Origin: Henricia sp. BOLD:AAB3569
Taxonomy: Eukaryota > Echinodermata > Asteroidea > Spinulosida > Echinasteridae
Direction of reading: 5' to 3'
DNA: 64,000 nucleotides
Assembly (NCBI GenBank): GCA_037783545.1
Contig: JBBELK010000821.1
Span: 372,001-436,000, forward strand
The position numbers and the translations under genes are program-made. The notes under the pieces are model-generated. The model ran no database searches. It was not told the origin of the DNA and saw only the letters and a program-made list of their open reading frames with translations. Of the stretch, positions 26,710-38,000 are shown piece after piece. How positions within the stretch are numbered: position 1 is the stretch's first letter; each line of letters begins with the position of its first letter.

Positions 26710-26715
26710 AATAAA
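26710..26715 (+). promoter_or_regulatory. Polyadenylation signal of ADA2
   Basis: AATAAA lies about 570 bases after the ADA2 stop and only about 50 bases before the stop codon of the convergent lectin gene. It is the first canonical signal in this 3' flank. Confidence 0.5.
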
Positions 26716-26763
26716 TATATGATGTGTCGTAGTTCTTGTTATATCGTAATCTTGCGAATAGTT

Positions 26764-27279
26764 TTACATTTTGCAAACAAACGCCAGCTGTTCGCCGCAC
26801 CATATGTCGTTCCATCGTGGATGCGTGTTGTATTTATAGGCGCAGTTCTCGATTCCATCCCCATTCGACGGCTCTCCGGGTTTCCAGTTAAGGTACGATA
26901 CGTCAGACCCGTCGGTCCATTCAAAGATTCCCTCTTGGTTTAAGTCGTTAAGACCTATCCAAGTCCAGGGATTATCGGGTCTCTCCGCAGACGCTTTCTT
27001 GACATACTTTGTGATGAACTGGTCCTCTTCTATGCTGTGAATAGAGACGAGACTAGCGTGCCAGTATGGATTGATTAACCGACAGTGGTTCTCCGCCTCA
27101 AGCCAAGACTTGGGTTCGTCAACAAACAGGTAGCAGTGGTCTCGGAAGGCGAGCCAGGGAGGTACGCAGATGGTACGTGAGGTGGACCGATCAGGACCAC
27201 AAGAAGCCATGACTTGGTGTGATATCAAAACGAGAAATAATGCTGATCGTAGTGGCCCAAACATGCTGCGTGCGATCAT
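26764..27279 (-). CDS. Secreted C-type lectin, intronless
   Basis: The 171-residue open frame has an N-terminal signal peptide (SALFLVLISHQVMA core) followed by one C-type lectin-like domain. Visible landmarks are CVPPWLAF with the extra N-terminal Cys of long-form domains, DHCYLF, HASLVSIHS, TWIGLND, the EPS triplet in KPGEPSNGDG, and WNDIWC before FVCKM. EPS replaces the EPN of mannose-type sites, but WND, which completes the calcium-2 site, is kept, so carbohydrate binding is plausible but not proven. Single-domain secreted lectins of this size are common in echinoderm immunity. Met1 and Met7 (MFGPL) are both possible starts; the pseudogene copy nearby keeps only the second. The gene is tail to tail with ADA2. 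Confidence 0.92.
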   Translation of the reverse strand: MIARSMFGPLRSALFLVLISHQVMASCGPDRSTSRTICVPPWLAFRDHCYLFVDEPKSWLEAENHCRLINPYWHASLVSIHSIEEDQFITKYVKKASAERPDNPWTWIGLNDLNQEGIFEWTDGSDVSYLNWKPGEPSNGDGIENCAYKYNTHPRWNDIWCGEQLAFVCKM

Positions 27280-27332
27280 ACTGCTGGTTTAAGATGAAAT
27301 GCTTCACTTTGCGTTGCCACAGCGGTTTTTTG

Positions 27333-27345
27333 TCTCTATAGATAC
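27333..27345 (-). promoter_or_regulatory. TATA-like element of the lectin gene
   Basis: On the minus strand the sequence GGTATCTATAGAGACA lies about 55-65 bases before the lectin ATG. The duplicate copy has GGTATATCTATATAGGGAC at the equivalent place near 27800. Conservation of this block between otherwise diverged copies supports a core-promoter role. Confidence 0.45.
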
Positions 27346-27540
27346 CAGTTAACCAAATTAACCAATCGACGCGACGCGATCTTACCAAGAAATTAATATC
27401 TATATTTTACAATAGCCTTGTGCTGATTTCCGCCAGATCGATTTATTTATTAAAGGCCGATTAAAGAAAGTGGCTCGGATACGCTCTGTGTTTCGATCTG
27501 CGCATAGGAGACACACAGGGCTGAAGTAGAATTAGGCCTG

Positions 27541-27910
27541 CAGATGAACGATCAGAACCACTAGAAGCCACGGCCGTTGGTGTGACATATAAAAATTATA
27601 AGACGAGAAATAACGCGGATCCAAGTGGCCCAAACATTGTGCGTGCGATCGTACCGGTGGTTTAAAGGCAGAGGCTCGTCAATTCGCACGTGAGGCCAAA
27701 TTCGTGCCACGATATACGCAACTCCCTATATAGAACAGGCATGGAGTAGTGAAATGGTACACTTTGAGTTGCCACTGATGCAGTTTTGTCCCTATATAGA
27801 TATACCAATTTTACCAATCGATTCGATACGATCGGCGCTAAAAGGACCTCACCAATTAAGAAATGCTCTTAAACCTTCACAACGGCCTCGTGCTGATTTC
27901 CGCCAGTGAC
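27541..27910 (-). pseudogene. Truncated lectin duplicate: promoter plus broken signal peptide
   Basis: The segment repeats the 5' end and upstream region of the 26764-27279 lectin. Shared strings include GTGGCCCAAACAT, the block around the TATA-like site, and GCTGATTTCCGCCAG. On the minus strand the signal peptide reads MFGPLGSALFLVL then a TAA stop, and the ATG equivalent to lectin Met1 is ACG. No lectin domain follows. A foldback-type insert (27664-27735, with GAGGCTCGTCAA and CGTGCCACGATAT) sits inside it. It is a tandem duplication that lost its 3' part. Confidence 0.75.
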
Positions 27911-28859
27911 CACTCCATATTGATTCTCTAATGGACACCACAGCGTAAATCTAACAATATTTCATTGCATTCGGCATAGGCCTATAAACCGTAATAAATT
28001 GGAAAAATTTATTTAGACAATAGAACTGAGGTATTGATTTATATATTAAAGAACAATCGAAAAAGATGGTTTGGGTGCGCTCTGTTGGTCGATCTGCACC
28101 AAGGGCGTCAATATATCATAACAATAGTGACTATAGAGCACTTGCACCGGCGGCCATGACAAGGGGCAGGTTTTCATATTTAAATGATGTGACAATAGAT
28201 CCACAAAGTGCCTACTTGTGCTTGACGTACAGTGACAATGTGACTGCCCCTGTCATGGCCGCCGTGCAAAGGCTCTATAATGGTCTTTATCGTGGAACTT
28301 GGAACGACACCCATATTGTTCTAGAAAGTCTAGATTTGTCTGTAAACTCTAGGTCTAAATATCTCTGACAAATTGAACACAATATGATGAAATCAGACCA
28401 ATTGTGAATAATGAATAAAAGGGATTAAAGGACATTAATTATGTTTATTCGAAGAAACGTTTTCATCTTGAAAGATACAAGGTTTGATATTGATGATAAT
28501 TTCGTGGGTTATCTGGCGTGTATTTATCACAGGTTACAGTATTAAATCATTTATAAAACAAATATCCAGAGAGAAATTATTAAGAAAACGCTGATGTGAA
28601 AGTTTCATTTATATTATTGGAACATTTTGCTCCGCCGTACTGTCAGTCATCAGTGGATTACTTTTATCGATGTAAGTCAATTGGTATCTTCAAATTGGGA
28701 AAATAAACAAAATGATACTTCTTTTCGAGTGAATTTGTCCTTGAGCAAAGACAGTACAACCATACATTCTTCCCCAATCTGGAACCTTTTCAGTTTTGAC
28801 AGTTAATTTATTTGTTTGTATGTAAAATAAAACTATTTTTACATTGACTTGGGCATGAC
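27911..28859. other. Intergenic DNA with a hairpin MITE
   Basis: At 28148-28264 CGGCGGCCATGACAAGGGGC pairs with GCCCCTGTCATGGCCGCCG; its interior (ATGTGACAATAGATCC) is shared with 3008-3066. The rest is AT-rich and without coding signal up to the ORC3 promoter patch. Confidence 0.65.
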
Positions 28860-29031
28860 AGGTCAGCAGGTGCACACGTGAAGCTAGCGCGGCGTTCTCG
28901 CGTGAGGGCGCCCTGCACGTGGGATATTTGTTCGGCGCAGCGGCACGTTGAAATCGTGTTAAAATCAATATTGAGCTAAAAAAGGAAGACAATTTGACGA
29001 TGACGTCCATGAAAAACAAAAACGTGCAGCT
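28860..29031 (+). promoter_or_regulatory. Putative ORC3 proximal promoter and 5' leader
   Basis: A local GC- and CpG-rich patch directly precedes the ORC3 ATG. It contains two perfect E-boxes CACGTG (28875-28880 and 28916-28921), a TTCTCGCGTGAG block and GGCGCC. I see no TATA box. This fits a CpG-type housekeeping promoter. The transcription start cannot be read from sequence. Confidence 0.45.
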
Positions 29032-29035
29032 ATGA
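29000..29035 (+). other. Upstream ORF overlapping the ORC3 start (ATGA)
   Basis: An 11-codon frame starts at ATG 29000 and ends at TGA 29033-29035. It shares four bases with the ORC3 start ATG 29032-29034. If both are on the transcript, ORC3 translation would need leaky scanning or termination-reinitiation. Confidence 0.5.
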
Positions 29036-32000
29036 GCAGTGATTTTTCGGAGACGACGTCCGTTTCAAGGGTAATTTTGTTGCTTGTTTATTTCAGTGTA
29101 ACAGAAAAGAAACTAACACACCGTCGTCACCGAGTGTCGATGTCATGACCGGTCGTAGGCCTACACTTGTACTACAGTAATATTTAACCATAGACTTTTG
29201 GGGGCGTGACCATAGTGGTGAATGGGGGGTTGACCAGAGCTTTTGTTTCCTTAAAATGTCTTAACAAGCACAATAATAGTGCAAAACCGATGGGAAAAAC
29301 CAACATTTAGCAGTGAAAAAGGTATACAATTATTAAATTCTGAAGATTTTAATCAAATTAAAAGTTGGGGAAACATTTTCAGCCAACTTTTTTCTTAAAT
29401 ATCTTTTGATCTCAAGATTTTAAAATTCTTCCTACTGGATGGAATAGACTGCTTTACAAATAAATTAGAAGTTTTACAAATGTATGTTGGGGAAACATTT
29501 TCAGCCTGTGTCGTAACTTTTTTCTAGTGAAGTATTTCTGTATCAGAATTTTTGAACTCTTCCTACTGGATGGAATGGACAGATTCTAAGCCGATTCTTA
29601 GAAACTCTTTCTCTTTATAATTTCCATTTCTAGGGATGCTTTGTTTTCAAAGCCAAACAACCCACCAAATCCTTGAATGCAAGCGACTACTTGAAACAAG
29701 ACGAGAATGATTCAGACTCTACGTGGTTCAGATGCAATACGTGTGAGGCATTGTGGGATAGAATCTGTCAAGATATTGAGGTAGGATTTTTAAACTTTTT
29801 GAACTTTTTTTGCTGCCATGTTTGCTGCCACAGTTTAACATTTTTTTTGCTGCCAACGGAAAATGTCTCTTTAATCTAAAACAATGGCCGCTTTCCTTGT
29901 TTATTGTTTATAATTGTTATCCTTGTGTTGACTTCATCTTGAGAAATTTGTTTTTTGTTCATGCAGAATTTACAGGCCGAAGTAAACGAGGAGATATTCT
30001 CAGATCTGACACACTTTATCGAGAAATCCGCAGGAAGATTGCATCCCGAGACGTCATCATCATGGCAACGACTTCATCAAAGCAGCAAGGAGATTCCAAC
30101 TGCCGCTTTCGTTGTTGGTAAATGAATGAATTTAGGCCTTGACATTAATCAATGGCCTCATGCTCTGCTGAATTGGCCCTGATGCCCTTTCAAGATATAC
30201 ACTTTCTGAGGCCAACTTGGCCTCATGCCCTATCCCAGGCCTTGACATTAACCGAGGCTACCAAGGCCAATGACCTCATGCCCTGCTGAATTGGCCCTGA
30301 TGCCCCTTCAAGATATACACTTTCTGAGGCCGACTTGGCCTCATGCCCTATCCTTATAAATTTCATGAGGCTTGTTTATACACTAAGGTAAGAGTTGAAA
30401 AGTTGATCATAAATTTTTTTCTTAAAAATGACTCGTGAAGCATCAGTAAGTGCAGATTTAATAAGAAACCTAAATTTAGGAGTGAGAAAATTTGCAGATT
30501 CTGTGAAAAAACACATTTTTTTAGCCAGTCACGTGTGTTTAGTACACAAGGTCTGTTAAAGCCGTGATGATCAACTTCTCAGTTCTTTCCGCAATTTGGA
30601 CAAAATCATGGCCTGTTAATCAACTGTCTGGTTTTTAAAATAAATGTTCTGACAAGTTGATAAGATTTGGCGCTAATGTAATTGGTAAGGTAATTGGTAA
30701 GGTAATTTTGCTCCAAGGTAATTGACTCATTTACTGTTTGTTTGTTTGTTTGTTTAAGGTGTCAATGTGACGGACCACAGGGCAACATTTAACACCATTA
30801 CTACACGGCTAAAGGACCAAGTTACCCCCCACGTTGCCAACCTCATATCTAAAGACTGCAACAATCTCCGTACGTTGATGTCCAACCTTGTGTCGCAGCT
30901 CATGGGAACGGACGATGTGGTAATATAACAGTTTCTCCTTCCCCCTCCTCCCTTGTCAGAGAATTCCACGTTTTTAAGCTTATTCGTTCAAACATTTGAC
31001 CATCAAGCTTCAACCTTAAATTAAATTGTCACTTCATCTACATGTGGACTGTCTATCTTGTCTATTGCACAGCAATAATCAAGTGAATGAGAAATCTGAA
31101 CATGACAGTGACCGCCCAAAACAATGGAATTCCTAAACAAACTGTGCACCAAAGGGTTATTATTATTATTATTTTTTCTTTCTGGTATTCATACCAAGGA
31201 TTCCTCAATAGTGCTCATTGCACTGTCACTCGCAAGCGTGAGGAAACCCATGAAGAATTAGAATTAGAAATGGCCAGAGACACCGGGGATTCCCCTTGCT
31301 CTTCACGGAAGAATGCTCTGGGATCTTTATTGTGCATTACCATACCTAACACACTGGACCAATGGCTTTACATCCCTTCCGAAGGATGGAGCAAGTGTGG
31401 TTGAGTGCCTTGCCCAAGGGCACAGGTACCGTATCCGGATTCGAACCTGCAACCCCAAGTTTTCACCTATGATTGCGAGTCAATGACCCAAACCACTCAG
31501 CCACAGTATAGTACCCCATGCAATGTTTCTTTTCAAGTTTTTGTCAAGTCTTTTTCAAGTTCAGTACCATCATGTTTTAAGTTTGTCACCGTTTCATTTT
31601 TACTCTTATTTATTCCAAAGATGAGTGAGGATGAAGAAGAGCTGAATGTCAAGAGAATACCAGCGACGATGCCTGTTCTTAAGACGTGGTACCAAGACAC
31701 AGTCAAGGTCAGTAGGGTGCCAAAAGAATCTGGAATTTTTTAGGCTATTTTCAAAGCGGCTGGCTTCATCTCTGACTTTGGCTGAGTGCATCGCAGAAAA
31801 ATTACTGCAGACAAAAAAACAATCTGCATCAAAGAGTTAAGGCCACAAAAGAGTGAGTCTGAGGCCAAATCAATTGGTTTAAAAAACAACCATAGTTTCC
31901 AATTGCTAAACAAAATTTGACTAGATTCAAACCTGAGACCTCTTGTGGTATAAAGACTGTTAAATGACATATTCAGACCCAAGCTACATGATCTTAAAGA

Positions 32001-35000
32001 TTGTGACTTAAGGCCGTTTCCCACTAGACAAAATCTCGGGGGTGGCCCCGGGGCGAAAATATGCCCCGATTCCCACTTGCAGGTCTCACCTCCGAGCCAC
32101 CCCCGAGATTGCTCATTCCGTGGGGCGAGTTCAACCTTGTTTGGGACGAGGGTTTAACATTTTGGCACGGGGCGAGACACTTTCCCCAGGGTGAGAACGG
32201 TAGTGAAAAAATGGGGCATGGGCGAGTTCTCACTTGTTCAAGTGAGGTTGTATCATACTCGTAGTGTGTTATTCTTAGCATATGGCAAAGATTTGATTAG
32301 CTTGATAGCTCAGCTGGTAGAGGATTTATAAGTAAGATGATTAAAGGCACATGATCGTCAGCAATGCGCGCGCGCCAAATTCGTGCCACCAAATACGCAG
32401 CTTCATAGCAAAGGCATAGGGCTGCGTGGCACGAAGTTGGCGCGCGCACATTGCTGACGAGCCTCTGCCTTTAAGTTTTAAAATCACAGACATGGAAACT
32501 CACCTTTCACTTTTAAGAGTGCCATGTCCAGTTTAAGAAACAAGTCAATTGGTCGGTCTTTGTGTGATATCAGCCACACAAGGTCGATATATTATGTAAC
32601 TTTAAACTTCATCATTTGTTTGTAGAAGCGGAAATCCCTGCAGCAGAATGTACCATCCCCATCCAAGTCATCTAAGAGGGTTTCTGGTGGTAAAAGACGA
32701 CGGTCCAGTAGTCTACTCAACAAGAACTATGCCGAGTTTCCTCCTGTTGTTATCATGTTTGAAGACTTAGAGAGCTTTGCTCCAAAGGTTCTGCAGGATT
32801 TCATTCTCATTTGCAGGTAAATTTGTATTTTCAATTTATTAAAGATATTAGTCAAATACCGATCAATCAATAAAAATGCTCCGAATGGTATCTAATAATA
32901 TGCATACTTCATTTTCTGTTTTATTTTTTATGAAAATGGCTGTGCTAAATTTAATTAAAAAAAGTGTCTGTGCAAGCAAAAGTTCTCCCATCCATGTTCA
33001 CTGCGATGTGGACAATTTGAAACCCCAAATTTACGTGTTATCATATAATTTTAATTGGAGCATTTGTTTTTGATTACTTTGTCACAGTGAGTACCTGCTA
33101 GAGCTCCCTCTAGTGTTGATCTTCGGTATAGCGACTTCGGTCACTGCTATTCATAAAATCCTTCCTCAAGTCGTGTCTTCATTGTTGAGTATTGAGAAGT
33201 TTCAAGCCCAGCCCTCGACTGTCTACCTCAGCCAAATCATTGCCAAGGTAATCCAAAACTCATCGTCCCAAAACTTACTCTCAAAATCCACACAACATTT
33301 GTAGGGTGTTAATAGACAATCCAGGGGTTGATTTCAGAATAGTTAAAATGAGTTCAATGCATCCTAATTCCCATACCAACGTCCCAAGATAAGAAGAGTG
33401 ACCCTTCCTAAGACGCATCTGTGCACTTTGTGAAATCGGCCCCTGGTCATGTATTTAAATCAAGTAACAGGCCTCACCAGTTAGTACAAGGTATCAACTA
33501 ACCACTGAGACCTGGGATTGATTTCACAAAAGTTAAGACGATTTGTTTTTCTATCTGTGTCAGGAGTCACAAAATCAGTAATTTTCCAGGGAATTTGCAA
33601 AATCTGGGAGGACTGGTAGCTCTCAAGTGTCTGCAGATCTGTATTCTACTACAGACCTTGTTAAGGAGGAAGAATTGTTTTGTTGCTAAAATTCCCAGTT
33701 GAATTTGGCAACATTTTGGAAGCATTTTTTTTCTCTTAACTTTGTCCAGGTTCTGTTGACTTGTGCACATCCCTTCAAGCTGGGTCATAAAGTCTTCCAG
33801 TTATTGCTTGATATATTCCTCTTCCATGATTTCTCAGTGATTAACTTTGTCAAAGGATTGCAGGTTAGTTTACGTTTAAAGTTTTTGCTGTTTGAAATCC
33901 AGCTGATGGAGGACACAGGAGCGAAATGGTAGCTTTATACATACATGTATAAATGCATGGCCTCTGAAGATAGAGTACATAATTGGAAAACTTAAAAACA
34001 GTAACAGCAACATTACAGATTAATGTTGATAATCTGCCTTTCAGAAATTTTAGCCACATAGATGCAGTATTACTTTAGAAAACCTATTTTTAAAAAGGCA
34101 TGGTTTTTGTGTATGTATGAATGAAAAAAACTACTTTAAGTGGACAATTTCTCCCACAAAGGTACCATTTTACACGAAAAACAAAATCATGTGGTTTTTG
34201 TTACCATTGTTATTGACACTTTTAGTCGATTTTTCTTGTGAACCTGTGAAGTAAAATTTTGGGTACATGTAACTGCAAATGATGTATTGGGGTTTTAATA
34301 GTTCTGTATCATGTATATTTGTTTTCAGTTTACCGTTATGGACCATTTCTTCAGTAATCCCGTCAGTCTCCTATGCTGTAACTATGGTGAAGGCGTCAAT
34401 AGACTACGGTCATTCAATCACGACCAGCTGGAGCTCTTTAGACGCACCGCTTCATTCAGACAGTAACATAATTCATTTGGCTTGTTGAATTTTTAAGCAA
34501 GAATTGATAAGTTGATCAAGTGCAGATTTGATAGAAAAACCCAAAACTTATATTCGTCCATCTTGGCTTTTCAGGTACGTAGAGGACCAACCTACAGAAC
34601 AACAGAGGGCGCTATTACTAGATGATAAGTATTTCAAGGTGAGAAGGGCGAAGGTACTTTGTAGTATGTTGATAAACTACGAGCAATTGTCATCCTGGTA
34701 ACACGCACGCGCACTAACGTGCAAGTGAAAATGCCTTTGCTGCATCAACTCAATGCGTGACGGGTACCAGTGACCAGCGCAATCGTGCCCTAGTCAACCA
34801 GACATGCTGGCCATTGTTGACTAGACTGTGTTCAGTTGGAAAAAGTCAAACTATAGTTAACTATTGTGTCGGTGGCACGCACGTCCTGGCACTTTTGTGA
34901 CCTGGTGTCATATGCCTTTGTATATGGGCATAGCACCGTGACTGGAGTGAAAACAAATTTCTTCATGCTTAGATACGTGTACGTGTTGCACGCACAACGG

Positions 35001-38000
35001 CTTTGCCCTTCGCTTGTCACCATGGGCACACCGTTGTTTTCACTCCAGCCCTACTGGATGTGACGTGGCACCGACCGACAGAATAGTTGTGAATTGTACT
35101 TGCCCAAAAGTTTTAGGCTCAAGTCTCATTTAAATTAATTTATTACTTATTATATATTCTCAAAATTTGGCATAATATAATAAGTGCAACCCGTTCGTAT
35201 GCTGACTCATATGTTCGTGTTTTCCAACAGAAAACTCTTCAAGAACTACTGAAGAAGCTGTCAGATTACCACAGGGCGTTTTACCCACTGATGGAATGTC
35301 TACACATATTAACAAGTCACCTTCCCCACCACCCACTGGGGAAACAACAGCGTGAGCTATACGCTATGTGTCTTGAGAGCAATGTGTGGGAGAGTCAAGG
35401 ATACAATGAGGCAGTCTCCTTGCTCAAGTAAGTTCATCTCACGATCAGCTTAAGAAAGTTCATCTCAGGATCAACTCACGAACTCTATAATTTGGGGCAA
35501 GTTTGAATGCCGACTATTAAAAGTAAATTCGTGGCCAAAATCGCACAGTGGGAGGCCCGTTTAAGACTTCAAAGTGTGTGGGAGAACGGAAGTAAAAATT
35601 AAGTATAGAATTTATTTGCCATTGTCTGCGTACAACTCCCACAATGCAAACACTGTTTTACTTTCTTGATTTTAGACTGACTGCAAAAGCTGAGTTAACG
35701 AGACTGTTGACAGCGTGCATTGAGCGGCTTTCCTACTCTGATAATCCCATACAAGAAGCAAGATTTCAGCTAGAAACACTGCATACACAGCTAGCTACGC
35801 TGACAGGTTGGTTCAATTCAAATTATAACAGTGTCAATGTTAAATAAGGAGACAGGCATTGAGCGGCTTTCCCATTCTGATAATCCCATACAAGAGGCAA
35901 GATTTCAGCTAGAAACACTGCATACACAGCTAGCTACGCTGGCAGGTTGGTTCAATTCAAATTATAACAGTGTCAATGTTAAATAAGGAGACAGGCATTG
36001 AGCGGCTTTCCCATTCTGATAATCCCATACAAGAGGCAAGATTTCAGCTAGAAACACTGCATACACAGCTAGCTACGCTGGCAGGTTGGTTCAATTCAAA
36101 TTATAACAGTGTCAATGTTAAATAAGGAGATGGGCATTGAGCGGCTTTCCCATTCTGATAATCCCATACAAGAGGCAAGATTTCAGCTAGAAACACTGCA
36201 TACACAGCTAGCTACGCTGGCAGGTTGGTTCAATTCAAATTATAACAGTGTCAATGTTAAATAAGGAGACAGGCATTGAGCGGCTTTCCCATTCTGATAA
36301 TCCCATACAAGAAGCAAGATTTCAGCTAGAAACACTGCATACACAGCTAGCTACGCTGACAGGTTGGTTCAATTCAAATTATAACAGTGTCAATGTTAAA
36401 TAAGGAGACGGGCATTGAGCGGCTTTCCCATTCTGATAATCCCATACAAGAGGCAAGATTTCAGCTAGAAACACTGCATACACAGCTAGCTACGCTGGCA
36501 GGTTGGTTCAATTCAAATTATAACAGTGTCAATGTTAAATAAGGAGACGGGCATTGAGCGGCTTTCCCATTCTGATAATCCCATACAAGAGGCAAGATTT
36601 CAGCTAGAAACACTGCATACACAGCTAGCTACGCTGGCAGGTTGGTTCAATTCAAATTATAACAGTGTCAATGTTAAAAAAGGGGCCGTCCAAGTTGTCG
36701 ACATTTTCACAGTTCTACAGAGAGTAGTATTTTTAAGACTCCCCTCCCTCCCCCTGAAATACTTCTTACCAACATTAATTGACACTACCGTGAAATGTCA
36801 ACATTTTACAGTGCATGTAAAGTCATACGCTGCCCTCGCGACCTCCCCCCTTAATTATAGTCGGCTTAAAGTATGGTTTATACTTCATGGAAAAACGAAC
36901 ACGAATGCAAATTTATGTCTCTGCGCGAATGTTTGACGTCAGATTTATTTTTTATTATTTTTGTTTTGAATTATTATTATTTTATGGGCAAATAAAACCA
37001 TTGAATTCAGTTTATGCTCCCATTCATATCATGAAGAATTCTTCTTATTCATTAGATATTGGGAGCCAGCCTGATGAAGACATACAGGAAGAACCCAAAG
37101 AGGAGTCAGGGTCCCAGACTGAGCGTGTCACGCTGCGTTCCTTGCAGCAGAAGCTAATGGAATCGGTCAAGAAGACGCGCAAACCGACGCGCTACGAGAG
37201 CCTGGTCAATGAAATACTAGAGTACCTCGACTCGCTGTTTAGGTAATTGCGTTAAGCCCACCGCACACCTTTGCGATTTACCGGCCTATCGGACACCGGG
37301 CTATCGGATCCGGAAAAATCAAACAAGTTTGATTTGCTCCGGTCTATGGTGTACGGTCAGACCGGCCCGAATTGTTTCAGCGCACACCTTCCCGGTAAGT
37401 GGTCCGATGATCCGATTATCCGGTAAATCGCAAAGGTGTGCGGCGGGCTTAAGATTTATGAATTGTTTAATATCTGTCGATAGATACCAAGTGTAAAAAA
37501 GAAAATGTGCAAAATCATTTTATTCTACTGTCATTTCACACAACAGCACCCAGTTTGGCTGCAAATGTTCTTACTGGTACCCCCTGTACCATCCTACATT
37601 TAAATACATGGGCTATACTTGACACCTCTTCACTGTTGTTGTTTTTTTCAGGAAGTACCTGGTGTGCCCTCAGTCACTTGCCTTCCACGAGATTTTCTAC
37701 TACAACTCTGTGTCTGATGTTCGACGACACATAAACGCTTCACCGAGAGCCGCAATACAGACTGCACTCAATAATCCATATCATTACCTACAGGTACATA
37801 CAAATACATAAAGTCTATGGTTGGTAGGAGTGCTGGTATGCTAATCCAGTGGTCTTAGGTTCATGCCCTGATTGGGGGACTTTTTTACCATTAACTTGTA
37901 CACAAAATCCATATATAGATTTTCAAGGTTTTCTGACGCATTGATGCATCTATGTAGCTAAAATTTCTTCAGGCTAATTTACCAACATTCTTGCAGGAGG

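Noticed and set aside
28066..28368. Open frame of 100 codons upstream of ORC3
   Set aside because: It runs through the CGGCGGCCATGAC hairpin element and a repeat shared with 3008-3066.
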